A stretch of DNA of 64,000 bases, from the NCBI GenBank assembly GCA_047495785.1, contig JBLDXI010000011.1, positions 1,054,001-1,118,000 on the forward strand. Reading direction: 5' to 3'. Below are positions 1 through 10,805 of the stretch, in pieces (the stretch's first letter is position 1; the number at the start of each line of letters is the position of its first letter). The notes beneath the pieces were generated by a model. The model had not been told where the DNA came from. It was given only the letters and a program-made list of their open reading frames with translations, and ran no database searches. This DNA is from Lepidodermella squamata (Eukaryota; Gastrotricha). Made by a program: the position numbers and the translations under genes.

Positions 1-626
1 CTCATTTAGAAAAATGAATGGGATTGGAATTCTCTTGCCGCAATGTTGTTACTCTATCAAAATGAAACAGGACAAGCATTCTGCGTGAGAAAAATGTTTT
101 TCAGGAATATTCTTGGAATGGTGACAAGTGAAAATATTCCAAAGTTGCGATTGAGACAACTAAACAGCGCTAATATAAACTAACTTATTTAATTCTCGAG
201 CACATCTCAATTTTATTGTCCTAAATTAAGAAAATTGATAGGTTTCTATTCGTTTTATTACGATCTATCAAAAACATTGGCCGATAGATTCACCAGTAAG
301 ACCAGCCAGTAATACGTGTCGTCACGAGGAACAGATGACGATTATTCATAGAAGAATGTTTCTTTTGAAATGTTGAGAGAGTAAAGAATGATAGAGCAAG
401 GAAATGAATGAAATTTACCTCTTCAAAGAATCACATTTAACGTAGTCTATGATAAAGTTTATTTTGCAAGAAAAAAAGGACGCGAGAAGTTTAAAAGCAA
501 AAGTACCATATTATCTTGTCAGCATTGGAAATGTAAAACTTATTGATCTTCTCATTCGTTCGTTTAAAAGACCAATCTTGCCATTGCGAAATAACGGCTT
601 TTTGGCAATATTTCGAGTTATTAGCA
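1..626. other. Intergenic flank, no gene seen
   Basis: AT-rich sequence with only short unsupported ORFs. Homology to the array gene copies begins only about 9 bp beyond the stop codon of the gene at 627-1580, so this flank is unrelated to the flank of the array copies. Confidence 0.5.
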
Positions 627-1580
627 CTAGGAATTGTTCCCTGTGCATTTTTCGACTGTTAGTCCGTAGACACTGACAGTTGAGGTTGCCGGCACCGCGC
701 TCGCTGGAGTAGAACCGAGAGCCTGGCAACAGGCGCCGTAATTGGCAAAAGAATAGGTTGTGGGCGAAACCTTGATTGTCTGTTTAAAGTTTCACGGTCA
801 TACAGAGCTGTATTGTAAATTGCATATTATGATCTTACCACACCGCTTGTTAGAAGGACGTCAGATGAACCACTAGCTGTATGGGGAAAACGGACGCAGT
901 TGCCGGTCGTGGCCGTGGCAGATGTCCCAGTAACCAGATAGGGCGTCGAGGAAGCGGCACCGATGCAAACCGTTGCATAGGCTACCGGTGGGCCCGTGAT
1001 AACAGCTTGCTCGTACATAATGTTCGCGGTTGTTGGAGTTGTCGCGGCACAGCATAGGGCAAAGGTAGTGTACGTGTTCGGGGTTGGTGTTACTTGCTGG
1101 AAAATGCATTAATATGTCAAAGAGAATGCGATCTTGGTGTGTCCATACTGTTGCGCCAGTTAATTGGGTACAGGCTCCCGCGTTATCGATGCAGAATTTC
1201 AAATTCGTCTGGCTGGTACCTGAACCGCCTTGGGTCGTTATTTGACAAAGATTGTAGACGGGCTAGATAATACGATTGAAATTAGCGTTTCACAACAACG
1301 ACATCCAATTAGGGGAAGGAATAAATACATAATCCGCCATGGCACAAATAATGAATGCGAAATAAATTACAGTTGTTAAGCAGCTTTTAGTGCTATCGGT
1401 ACACGCCTGGGTTGAGGTAACGCATTGGTTCGGAGATGAGCAAGTCGAAGTTGAAGCTGCGCATGATTGACCGGAAGGGCAAGATGACGAGCCGGTTGGG
1501 CACGGAGTTGAAGTTGATGCAGGGCATGCGTTTGCTGCAGCAATAACAATCGCAAATATCACCCCTCCTGAGATAACCAT
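627..1580 (-). CDS. Secreted cysteine-rich protein, isolated intact copy (4 exons)
   Basis: Four exons on the minus strand: 1371-1580, 1149-1262, 839-1096 and 627-779, i.e. 210+114+258+153 nt including stop, predicting 244 aa. All three introns are GT-AG (108, 52 and 59 bp) and in phase 0. Residues 1-18 form a hydrophobic signal peptide ending ANA. The mature part is Ser/Thr-rich with about 18 cysteines: eight in exon 1 (Cys-Pro, Ser/Thr spacers), three in exon 2, and two similar blocks with a Cys-Cys pair in exons 3 and 4, which look like an internal duplication. The signal peptide differs strongly from the array copies, while the mature protein is nearly identical. A TATA-like box lies about 70 bp upstream. 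I recognise no named family; a secreted or mucin-like extracellular role is inference. Confidence 0.75.
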
Positions 1581-1648
1581 TTTATATTGAGAGCTGAAGT
1601 GATTGAAATGAAAATGAAATCGTGAGAATAAAGCTGCAAGGATCGCGA

Positions 1649-1656
1649 TTTATATA
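1649..1656 (-). promoter_or_regulatory. TATA-like box of the isolated Cys-rich gene
   Basis: On the minus strand the sequence reads TATATAAA, about 70 nt upstream of the ATG at 1580, a plausible distance for a core promoter. The array copies share only about 20 bp upstream of their ATG and lack this box. Confidence 0.4.
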
Positions 1657-3665
1657 CTATAACTGGGGTTGTCGGCCGTGTCGAACCGTCACTGCAGAAA
1701 CTGAAGTGAAGAATTATTGCTGAGATTTGAGGAGACGCTTTAATTCATAAAAATTAGCGTTGCTCTTAGTCAGGACAGAAAGAGACCACAGGACTGATAA
1801 ATCTTGGCGTGCATGTCAGAAGTAGATCTTGAAGAAACGCTCACGTCAGACTGCCGAAGAACAAAAGTGGGATGCATCTGGGTTGGATGTAGATCAGAAG
1901 TTTATGTCATGTAGCTGTGAAATAGACGCGTCAGACATGTAGTGAAGATGCATCTTTCCTATTCAATAGTTTCAAGTATTTTGGATGAAAGATGAATCCT
2001 ACACGTTTAGCTGGGTTCTCGGACTCTCGATGTCGCGCGTGTCGCCAGTGTCGCAACATTGTCGCATGTTGCGTCGCGAGGTTGTAAATCGTTGATGGTG
2101 ATATTATGCCTTTTACCCTTGCGGGTTTAGGGTACTGTGGACGACGAGGGATCAGCTTCGGCGTCCGACTGTTGCATTTTGAACAACAGTTGGAAATTAT
2201 TCATAATTCTTCATAATTTTGTTTCGTTTTTCTCGCACTTGCGCAGGTGATGATTGGGGGTCGGACAGAAATGACAAGGACATGGCAAGGAATTAAGCCA
2301 CAGAAACAGTTTCTCGCGCACGACAGAATTTCAATCTATCCGCAAAGTCATCTCAATAAACAACCAAAAGGGGACATATTTTCCATATCCTACCGCCGTC
2401 CTACTTCGCTCTCTGATATCGAGCCTTCCGCGCCAGAACAGTGTGACGGAAAACAAATGGCGTAATGCATTAAATGCGCAGAAAAACTGTACTGTTTTAA
2501 CAGTTGCACTGCTTACCTTTACAGCGAAATGTCTGTGTTGATCTGCAATGTGACCTGAGCGTGTTGTCTGGCATAATGATAGTGTGTATATTCCATGATA
2601 ATCGACATGACCGACCTACACGTTTGCGATGGATGACCCATATTGAAAATGTATGTTCTCCATGGCTAGTCTGTATAGAAAGGCCGAACGATCCACGCTC
2701 GCACATTTATCATCCAATTAAGTTTCTTCGTTTCTCGCGCTTTTGACAGCGCTCTTCGCCGTTCGCAGTTAGTAGTAGTTAGTAGTAGTTAGTAGTACAA
2801 CACCACAGCTTCAAATGTGTAGGGCGAATTTCGAATTTGATGGTGAGGACTGTTGAGCAATCATTCCTACGAAGTATCATCGCGCGAGAATGATGAAGTG
2901 CGATGCTGTCATTAGCATATTTTAAAAGATCTAGCAATTTTACAGAATATCTTTTAGCGGAACCAAATCGGCGCTTTGCGGTACTTAATTTTAGGTAAGC
3001 GAAAGGTCGTTTTTGAAATATTGCTGTGAAATTGAGGCAATGCATGAATTCTATAGTAAAGGATATTCCAAAATTTGGTTCTGTCAGGCTTGGCTGGGAA
3101 TCTCTATACGATTTATATACTCTTGAGGGAGCAAATTTACGCGTTATTTAACGCGACCGTTAGCGCGGATGTTAGAGCTGATTCAAAGCGTTCGAGAATC
3201 TACCATAAAATGGAAGTTGAAATTTTTGTTACATGGGTTCGATTGAAAGCTACTTTAATCCGCAGCAATTTCCTTATTTTCGCAACAAATTTGTTCTTTC
3301 CGCAGCAATTTCTTTTCTCGCAGTATCACTTTATTTCGCAGCAGATCAACGTTTTTTTCCGCAGTAAACGCTAAATGAATAACTATTTGAAATAATATAG
3401 CCACCGAACTAAATTAAGGCTATTCAATATTTAAAATCACGCCAGGTGATTGTAGTGAGCACGCGCCCAAAATTTGACGCGACCTGAGCGAGTGAAACGA
3501 CGGCTTTAGTTTGACAAATTATTTTTCACATTTTAAACATCGCGACTTGATCAACTGCCAAAAACCTCTAAGAAATAGCCTCGTTGCCTCGTTGGGCAAA
3601 AATCTTAATGCGGTACGAAATTTCATTTAATTCAATACCTAACCATTTTATTCGGTTATTTAACT
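1657..3665. other. No supported gene; dispersed GCAGCAATTT repeats
   Basis: Short ORFs only, with no recognisable domains. A small TAGTAGT repeat lies near 2768-2800. A clustered motif resembling CGCAGCAATTT recurs between about 3260 and 3370 and again at about 4485-4540, pointing to two copies of an unnamed dispersed repeat. Confidence 0.4.
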
Positions 3666-3666
3666 G

Positions 3667-3735
3667 GTTAGGGTTAGGGTTAGGGTTAGGGGTTAGGGTT
3701 AGGGTTAGGGTTAGGGTTAGGGCTAGCGTTAGGTT
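3667..3735 (+). repeat. Interstitial TTAGGG telomere-type repeat
   Basis: About ten tandem TTAGGG or near-TTAGGG hexamers, including one with an extra G and a degenerating right end (GCTAGCG, TTAGGTT). It sits inside ordinary sequence on both sides, so it is an internal tract and not a chromosome end. TTAGGG is the common animal telomere motif; the classic nematode motif is TTAGGC. Confidence 0.9.
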
Positions 3736-4002
3736 AGGTTTAGAGGCTGGGTTTTAAAATTCGGGGACTTTGAACGGATTGGTAAATTTTGGGGTGATTA
3801 CCGTTTGCGCGACTTATTTTGCGCGACGCGATCTGCTGGATCTGACGGTGCGCATGCAAGGTGTGTGTCGCGCAAAATCTAAGAAAACCTCTAAGAAAGC
3901 AGTTCGCCAGCATTACGGCCTCGAGTCCGAATCTCGAGGAAGCGCTACGAGCTCATGCTCAATACATCATTGACTTCAGCCCAGATATGCCCAGACATGA
4001 CT

Positions 4003-4052
4003 CTGAGGAGCAAATGGTATGCTTTGACCCAATCTCAACAGTACTTTTACAA
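4003..4052 (+). repeat. Dispersed repeat (copy A), inverse copy at 9103-9155
   Basis: A 50-bp block, translatable as SKWYALTQSQQYFY, recurs in reverse orientation near 9103-9155. Both copies are embedded in otherwise unrelated sequence. The shared peptide hints at an old coding fragment, but no domain can be assigned. Confidence 0.5.
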
Positions 4053-4844
4053 TAAAACCGACTTTATCGATAGAGTCGACTTTATCATAAAGACAGCTTC
4101 CAAAATAACCCCCATTATCTATTCATGTCGACGTATAAATACCTAGAACAGAATAAAATAAATTGAGTCAGACACATTTCGGTCGTCTTGTTAACATCAG
4201 CAACGAGCCACCAGCATCAACATGAGACCACACTCATGGATAAAGCTGTTAACGCAAGCTGGAAAATGAATTTTTTTTGGCTGAGGTAAAAAATCAGCAG
4301 AAATGGTTATTTACAATTTATTGCTCACCCTTTTCCAGCCTCTCGCCATTACGGTCATAAAGAATGCCAGCGGCAGGTAGCCGGCACCAGTTTTCACCGG
4401 CTTGGAAGCATTTATTCCCCAATTGTTAGCAAATTTTTATAATCCTCAGCTCATTTCCAATCGAACAGACGGTACTTTTTTCCGCAGCAATTTATTTTTC
4501 TCGCAGTATCGCTTTATTTTCGCAGCAATTTATTTGTATTCAATTGCTCATAATTATTTATAAAACCTAAACAACAAACAACAGGAAAATTAGTAGTTGG
4601 GGTTATTTTGAAAGGGTTATTTTATTAAGGTTGTAACGCTTGATCAACGGAATAATGATTCATAGAATAATGAAGTCAGATAATCAGTACAGTTGTAGAC
4701 AAAATCACCGGCTGCAGAGCCGACCAGCTTGGCATGTGGACCTGAAAGATAAACGAACATTAGACGAACATTAGGCGAAGGTCAATTTGGCGAAAAAATG
4801 GGGGAGAAATTCGCTAAAAAACGCTGGAAAAAATATCTAACCTT

Positions 4845-5312
4845 TCAATTTTCCAACATTGGAAGGTCATCATCATCAGAGGGTTGACCCTGTGCTTGTT
4901 GAACGGCTGCTTGTTGAGCGGCTGCTTGTTGCGCGGCTAGTCGACGGCGGCGCTGCATTTCAGCGATCGACTCGGCGATGTCCGGCAATACCGGGTCGAT
5001 CGGGAGATCGTCGGCTTCCTCCGTCTCGGAGCCGGAGTCACTGACTTCCGACCCCAAGGTCGAGTCTTCGAGGTGATGCTCGATCTCCTCCACGTCGATG
5101 AGCACGTGGCCGGCAGCGTAGTAGCCTACGCGATTTTCGTCAGGCCGCCAATTGTTGCCGTTGCCCTGCCCGTTATTGTTGCCGCTGCCGGAGCCGCCGC
5201 TGCCGGAGCCGCCGTTGCCGAAGCCGCCGTTGCCGCTGCACGCCATTGAACAGTAGTGAGTAGATAGTAGTGAGTTGGGAGTATTGAGTTTAGTTAGTTG
5301 AGTTGTTATCAT
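4845..5312 (-). CDS. Acidic, Gly/Asn- and Gln/Ala-rich hypothetical protein
   Basis: Open frame of 155 aa. A second methionine at 5246 would give 133 aa and starts directly before the Gly/Ser/Asn low-complexity stretch. Order: Gly/Ser/Asn-rich segment, an acidic central segment rich in Glu, Asp and Ser, an Arg-rich patch (four consecutive Arg), a helical Ala/Gln repeat, and an acidic tail. The third-position GC richness contrasts with the AT-rich flanks, which supports real coding. No signal peptide or membrane segment. Function unknown; the composition resembles disordered nuclear or regulatory proteins, but that is inference. It could be one exon of a larger gene. Confidence 0.45.
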   Translation of the reverse strand: MITTQLTKLNTPNSLLSTHYCSMACSGNGGFGNGGSGSGGSGSGNNNGQGNGNNWRPDENRVGYYAAGHVLIDVEEIEHHLEDSTLGSEVSDSGSETEEADDLPIDPVLPDIAESIAEMQRRRRLAAQQAAAQQAAVQQAQGQPSDDDDLPMLEN

Positions 5313-5939
5313 AAATTGAAACTTCTCAAATGATGGTTACAAATTGAGCTTTCAGTTATCGGCTGTCAGTGGGTGGAGCTTAGTTTTACACGTGCGTGAT
5401 ATTGACAGGTATACCCGGGTGCCAGCGATGGTTGCGCGTGCACATTCAGCGCGCGTCTTATCGTGCCGCGTGTAATCTAAATAAATCACGCACACCATCA
5501 GATGCGCGTTACAGCGGCGATGTCAAACAGCGGCGTCTCTATGATCTTCTAAGATTGATTCATCAGTAACCTCATCATTAAAAAACACGTGTCGAGCTTC
5601 ATTCAATTGCGGCGACTTTTATTGTCAAACGAGAAGCCAAAAAAATGAAAAAGGTACAACGGGTTCCATGCTGGTTGTAGAACGGCCGCGCCCAGGCAAT
5701 AAACTTATGTCGTAAGACGGCGCTAGTCAGGCGGCCGAAGTCCAGCGGCCCGAGCCCGGCAGCCCGAGTGCGGCGCTGAACAATAGCGCTGGTTCCCTTT
5801 GTTCTCCGCCGTGCTCGGGCCAACACCTCGGCCAGCCCGGCCCGTGTGCAGTGAAGCGGAATTCGTTGAAATTCGTTAAATTTACAGTAAACGTCACCTA
5901 CGGGTAAATTTTAAACCGGCCCGAGCGCGGAGTGGTAAA
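5313..5939. other. GC-rich intergenic stretch
   Basis: No credible ORF. The stretch around 5680-5830 is unusually GC-rich against its neighbours, with repeated CCCGAG-type words that continue into the tRNA-like fold at 5940. Confidence 0.35.
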
Positions 5940-6008
5940 GTGCTGTTACGGCTGACGGGCTGACCCGAACGCGTACGGGTAGAAATCGGGCTCGAGCCCC
6001 AACAGCAC
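5940..6008 (+). tRNA. tRNA-like fold, probably a pseudo-tRNA or SINE head
   Basis: A perfect 7-bp acceptor-like stem (GTGCTGT with ACAGCAC) encloses 69 nt. Inside are a possible 4-bp D stem, a 5-bp ACCCG/CGGGT anticodon-type stem with an 8-nt loop, and a T-arm whose loop matches a B-box pattern (GGCTCGAGCCC). The oversized anticodon loop, a poor A box and one T-stem mismatch argue against a working tRNA. No anticodon is assigned. Confidence 0.25.
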
Positions 6009-7433
6009 TACGGCGCGCTAAGAGGCCACTCTGCAATGCAGCAATCAACAGCAGTAAAGAATAAAACGAATTTTATATATTGTTCGACCTATGTTTTATT
6101 TTTATTCTAAATATGACAACAATAAACAAGCAAGCCGCGCGCGCAATATAACCACTTCCACACATAAATTTTTTAAATTGTCGCTCGCGCCTTTACCGCT
6201 CTATTATAATACCACATGACTTCGAATTATGATAATAATTCTTAATCAAATGACTGCGCGCGTTCGCGCTCGCTAATTAAAAATAATTAGCAATAACACC
6301 GCCCGCATTTCTATTATCGCTATGATAACCGTGGCGAAAAACACGATTAAAGGTATTGACTTGCGGTTTTCACGGTTTGATAGCCTGCAAAATGCGCCTA
6401 TAGTTCGCGCTAATACGCTTCAAACTTTTCCCAAAAAAAAGCACGAAAAATTCACAATTTTCAATTTTTAAGGTGGATATTTTTCCGGAAATTTTTCAAT
6501 TTTAGCTCGCGCTTTAACTCCGCAAACGTGATAGCTGGCATAACGTGTTTGGTCTCGTTCGATTCCTTGTAATTTTCTACACAGTTTTATTACAGAATAA
6601 TTTGCGCACAAAAGGCGGAAGGTGGTGTAAAATTGGAGTGAGAATGCGAAAATGTGCGTGTGTATGGCCGCACTAAAATTCAGTAACCAGTTTTACCGCG
6701 CGATTGATAACGCACAATATGGAGCCTGGATAGGCATGCCTGGGCTCAAAATGACCGATCGGCCACGTTCTAAACGATGAAACCAACTTATTCAGCGAAC
6801 GCATGCAAAACAATTTCGAAATTGAGTTAAGAGTTAAATCGCAGTCAGACATATTTCACCAAAATTTCGCCAAAAAATGAAAAAATTATTGAAATTGATT
6901 ATTGAAAAAATTATGAGGGCTACGAAGACGAGACGGGCATAGTCTCTTTTGATTCGTCTCGAAAATTTACGGTAGCCTGAGTAATGAGTAATTTACACAT
7001 GCGCACAAAACTGCTTCAAATGTTTACAAATTTGACAGAAATCACATCCGCTGGCGCACTAAAGATCAACTGAAAACCGTGATTAATCACGCCTCATATT
7101 AATCACGCAATTCAGCGCAAAAGTTGCTGCATTTAACGTGCATTCATTCATGAGCGCATGAGTAAAAAACAGTAGGGAGTAAAAAATCTGAAGTAATTCG
7201 GGAAATAATTTTTTTTCATTTTCATTAAAAAATCACGCGCCTAACTTTCTAGTTAAGGAGTTTAGCGGCAATAATGATAAAAAAAACCAAACAACATATC
7301 TCTACTCATAAAAAAATTATGAATTAGCGGCTAAATTTGTACCGATTTTTGCCATATTGGTCCAGCGTTAATGAAATAAACTCTAATCATCCTTTTTTTG
7401 TTTAAACTTAGCAGGGTTATAATATGGATAAAA
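6009..7433. other. AT-rich stretch without a supported gene
   Basis: Many short poly-A/T runs and isolated GCGCGC words, but no ORF above about 60 codons with a recognisable product and no clear inverted or tandem structure. Confidence 0.4.
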
Positions 7434-8114
7434 TTAGGGTAACAGTGCTGCAAAAGAGAGGCAATGAGCAACAGAATCCAGAAATTCGAGTACGCCCAGC
7501 TCATTTCGATCCAATTCATCCCAGAACTTGTTTATGCGCTCAGTCAAACGAGAATAAAGCCGCAAGCTTGAGCTGGCCGGCTTGAAGCTGTTTACAGCGA
7601 TTTGGTCAAGGTTGACCCGGGAGTCATTTTCGAGCTCCATCATCGCATTTGAGAACCGCCATACATTTGGGTGACAGCCGCCGACTTTGGTGTTGATCTT
7701 ATGATTGTTGCCCTCAGCGAAATTGTTTGTTCGAAACTATTTCCGAAAGACGCACCATCTCTCCACTCCAACGACATTATACCAATAGGATTCGACATAT
7801 TCCATTAACTTTCGCAAATTTTCGGAATTCGTAATACAATCGCGGGCATGAAATCGAGTTAAATCAAAAGCAGGCCTCATTTTCTCTTTCGGTAGAAGGG
7901 GCAATGCCATTATGCGCCGTATGAGTCGATGAATTTCTCCCTCAATTTCCAGGTAATTGTTCCACATACCGTTGTTGTGTACCCATTTCAAAATCGCTTG
8001 GCAGTAATGGAAATGGCAGCCGGCGATCTCACACATGAATACCAAGAACAGCGCGTTCATCATAGCCAGCTCGTAGTCAGTAGTCACCACAGGTTGAGTA
8101 ATCGCAGGAACCAA
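7434..8114 (-). pseudogene. MULE-type transposase, C-terminal part, broken
   Basis: The minus-strand translation begins around a DYE motif (third catalytic acidic residue of MULE transposases), followed by the GCHFHYCQAILKWV-type segment and a helical region. An in-frame TAG at 7737-7739 interrupts the frame immediately before the FRTNNFAEG segment, which continues into HPNVWRF and ends at 7434. The RTNN.xEG and HPNxW signatures are typical of the C-terminal half of MULE transposases. The N-terminal half, with the first two catalytic aspartates, is absent. This is a 5'-truncated, nonsense-mutated relic. Confidence 0.75.
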
Positions 8115-8125
8115 CTTCAGTATTG

Positions 8126-8384
8126 GTACGAAATGATCACAATATTCAGTTTCATTTACAGGGTGTCCAAGAAATAATAGCTAGTTATAAATAGCATTGC
8201 TACTTTTGACACGCGCTTTAGCTTAACAAATACCTATTATTTCTGTATAATGATATTTGGACCGTATGAAAAAGTCACGATTTTCGATAATATTTTTGAA
8301 AAATCCCTTGTCTGAAACACCGTACGAAATGGTCACGATATGAAATAAAACTGGTTGAAATAGTAACTGTACGAAATGATCACG
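8126..8384 (+). repeat. Four copies of a GTACGAAATGATCAC-like motif
   Basis: The 15-bp motif occurs at about 8126-8140, 8264-8279, 8322-8338 and 8369-8384, all in the same orientation with a few substitutions. It overlaps the 5' side of the MULE relic, so these may be subterminal transposase-binding repeats of that element; this is inference. Confidence 0.5.
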
Positions 8385-8399
8385 TATCAAATGCCATGT

Positions 8400-9490
8400 A
8401 TGAACTGACACTGAATCCAGGGCTTACCTGTTCAAAAAGATGGTCGATTTTTACATGTAAAAACATCAAAAATATGTACAAATTGATAGGGCATTCGCGA
8501 TAATCATAGGTTATAATTACCTGGTAAGTTTGAGTAGATAAAGTTCACACAAGACACAAGATAGTGAGCTCTTTCTCGTCTGATTTTCTTAGAAGCATGA
8601 GGTCCGCCGCCTCTCAGCGCCAGTCCCGCTCCTAATACTGCTAATCCTCCTCCTAATCCTACTCCTAATCCTGAGGCGCGGGAAACAACTTTGTGACCTT
8701 TCGCCTTAGTTTAACAGTTGCATGTTACCTTAAAATTTGAAAAATAATCTTTTAAATCTGGCACATCACTTAGATTTGGCTTGTTACGGCACTGTTACAG
8801 GCAGAGGTTTTTACAAGTTTTTACATATTTCATATTTTGATCGATTTTTACATACATGTTTTAACGTGATTTTACATGAGGTTTTTACAGCGATGTTTTA
8901 CATCGTCCATCCCAGCTGAGAACGCCACTTTTTGGCCTTTGGCCGACGGGCCGCCAGCGGTTGAGGGTGACATGTTATTAAAAATAGACGCTAGGTTACT
9001 TTCTAGCTCGGGCATGACATGCAAAACGCATAGTCTAGCGAGTTAGCTAAGTCCAACCGCGCCGCCTAATTTAGCTCGGTGGCTATCACTTATTAATACC
9101 TGGTAAAAGTACTGTTGAGATTGGGTCAATGCATACCATTTGCTCCTCAGACAAGCTTGGTGACATACACGCACATACACAAATACATACACACACAGTT
9201 GCATTCTCGTGTCTAGCTCACACTTTCTGCACACTTTTTAGCACACTTTTTTCTTTTTTTGCATGGGTACCAAAAGACAATCTTTGTCATTTCAGTGTCG
9301 AAGAAGCTGGAGATAAGGCCAAGGTCAAGCAATTTTGCATGTCTAACCTCAAGGAGCATACGAGAAGCATTCATAATCGGGATGATCTGGGGCCAACAGA
9401 GAATTGATTTCAAACGCAGTCATATTCCATCCAGTGAAGACGTGGCCAGTGATACGGCGAACAAGGAAGCTGACAGTGCGTTAGGCGTTA
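8400..9490. other. No supported gene; small simple repeats
   Basis: Contains a CCTAATCCT/TCCTACTCC simple repeat near 8630-8672, a TTTTTACAT-rich segment near 8440-8890, and the inverse copy of the 50-bp repeat at 9103-9155. ORFs here are short and carry no motif. Confidence 0.4.
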
Positions 9491-9499
9491 GGTGACCAA

Positions 9500-9670
9500 A
9501 TGACGCTCCCGGAAATTGGAAGTTATCCAGACGAAGAAGCCGTAACAGTTACTGACTGTGAAGTCCGAAACCCGACAATGGATCTATCGGTTCTTCTTCA
9601 AATGGCACCTGAGTTCGCGAAAATTTTTGCGGTTGAAATGTTGAAGCTCCAGAATAATTCCTCAGCATAA
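9500..9670 (+). pseudogene. Small acidic ORF, likely exon debris of a transposase gene
   Basis: A 56-codon frame starting ATGACGCTC and rich in Glu, Asp and Leu. It is followed within 130 bp by exon-like sequence and the zinc-finger fragment at 9800-10303, so it may be an upstream exon of the same decayed element. No domain assigned. Confidence 0.25.
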
Positions 9671-9799
9671 GTTACTAATACTGGCGATAATTGCAAAGAA
9701 AGTCTAGCTGAAAGAGCTGCCTCGGTTACAAAATCTTCCTTGAAGTTCTCAGCTGAGCTGAGCGACGCGAAATTTTGTTGAAATCCCTAGTATTTCCAG

Positions 9800-10303
9800 C
9801 TCTTTTGTCGTGAATTACGACGATCCAGGCATCGACTGTATTATTTGCGGCTCTCATTTCGGATAACATTTATCCACCGGATTTTTCAGATGGAAAATTA
9901 CAGCTGGACACATTTACTAACTTGAAAGGTTCTTTGGTTGAGCATTTTAAAACAGGGAAGCACACATCAGCCGTTGAAAGGCAGCTTGAACAGCAAGACC
10001 GGCAAAAGGAAGTGATGAATAAGCAGTTTTTACCCGGAATACACTTGGGGCGCCTGGCTTACAATGTTCTGCACTATGGCCGTGCTTACTCTTCATTTGA
10101 ACAAGATGCTGCTGTCGCTTTTGATAACGGTTCACTCCGATAGAGCTTCACTCCGGAGTCTTCAAGACTTGAAATTTTCAACATTGAATTCGTATGTCGA
10201 AAGGCTGGAGAAATATGGCCAGATCGAAGGTGTTACGTTGAGCGAATCAGTTCATGCAGCGCGAAGCACGAGAGGCGACAGTTTTGAGAAGATTCGTCGC
10301 TAA
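9800..10303 (+). pseudogene. BED/zinc-finger-type transposase N-terminal fragment
   Basis: A CIICG cysteine pair is followed, after a possible short intron ending TTTTTCAG near 9889, by a KGSLVEHFKTGKHTSAVERQ segment with spaced histidines. This is the C-x2-C...H-x4-H layout seen in BED-like fingers of hAT-type transposases and their domesticated relatives. The frame stops at 10141 and coding-like sequence resumes in another frame to 10303. No catalytic domain follows, so this is a degraded fragment. Confidence 0.4.
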
Positions 10304-10604
10304 GTCCGCATGCAGGTTTGTAGTTTGCTTAGTTTTTTCCAGCCGCTATTGCTTGTTAATTTAGTGCTTAGATTACCGCGATACTCTGGTCGACTGCTTG
10401 TGCGATCGATTTGGCATTACATCTGAGGACTTCGATGTCTACCATTTGATTTCTAGCGGTCAAGCTGCTCGTAGCTCGTACTGAAGTCCAAGTCGTTCGA
10501 AGATTGTTGACGTGGAATAGTCAACCTGATGAAGATGTTGAGCTTTCACCCTGTAGTGCGGTGCAAACGTCACCTGTTTGTCGCGTGCCGCCTCGCGCCT
10601 CGCC

Positions 10605-10805
10605 CTTCAGTTGTAAACGCACATTTACGGATCCGCGGTGGTTTCCTCCGGCCAGTAAAACGATGTGAAAGGCAATTTTTCCATAACAATTATTTGCTCG
10701 CACACTATTGGCCGGTTCAAAAATTAACGCGGTAACCGCACTAATGCCACTGTGAAACAAAACAACCGTTGACTTTGCAGATTTGTCACAGATTTGTGGC
10801 TAATA
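10605..10805 (-). repeat. LTR-like dispersed repeat, inverse copy of 18305-18490
   Basis: This segment and 18305-18490 are reverse complements over about 180 bp at moderate identity, sharing blocks such as GGATCCGCGGTGGTTTCCTC. The right copy is followed by a primer-binding-like site and integrase coding sequence, so both are probably LTR pieces of one Ty3-like family. They lie outside the 6.5-kb transposon and are not its ends. Confidence 0.5.

Noticed and set aside
3667-3735. True chromosome end
   Set aside because: Unique sequence continues on both sides and the repeats degenerate at the right edge.
9043-9234. HMG-box gene suggested by SKWYALTQSQQYFY
   Set aside because: Only about 14 residues resemble an HMG box and the rest of the domain is absent in both copies.
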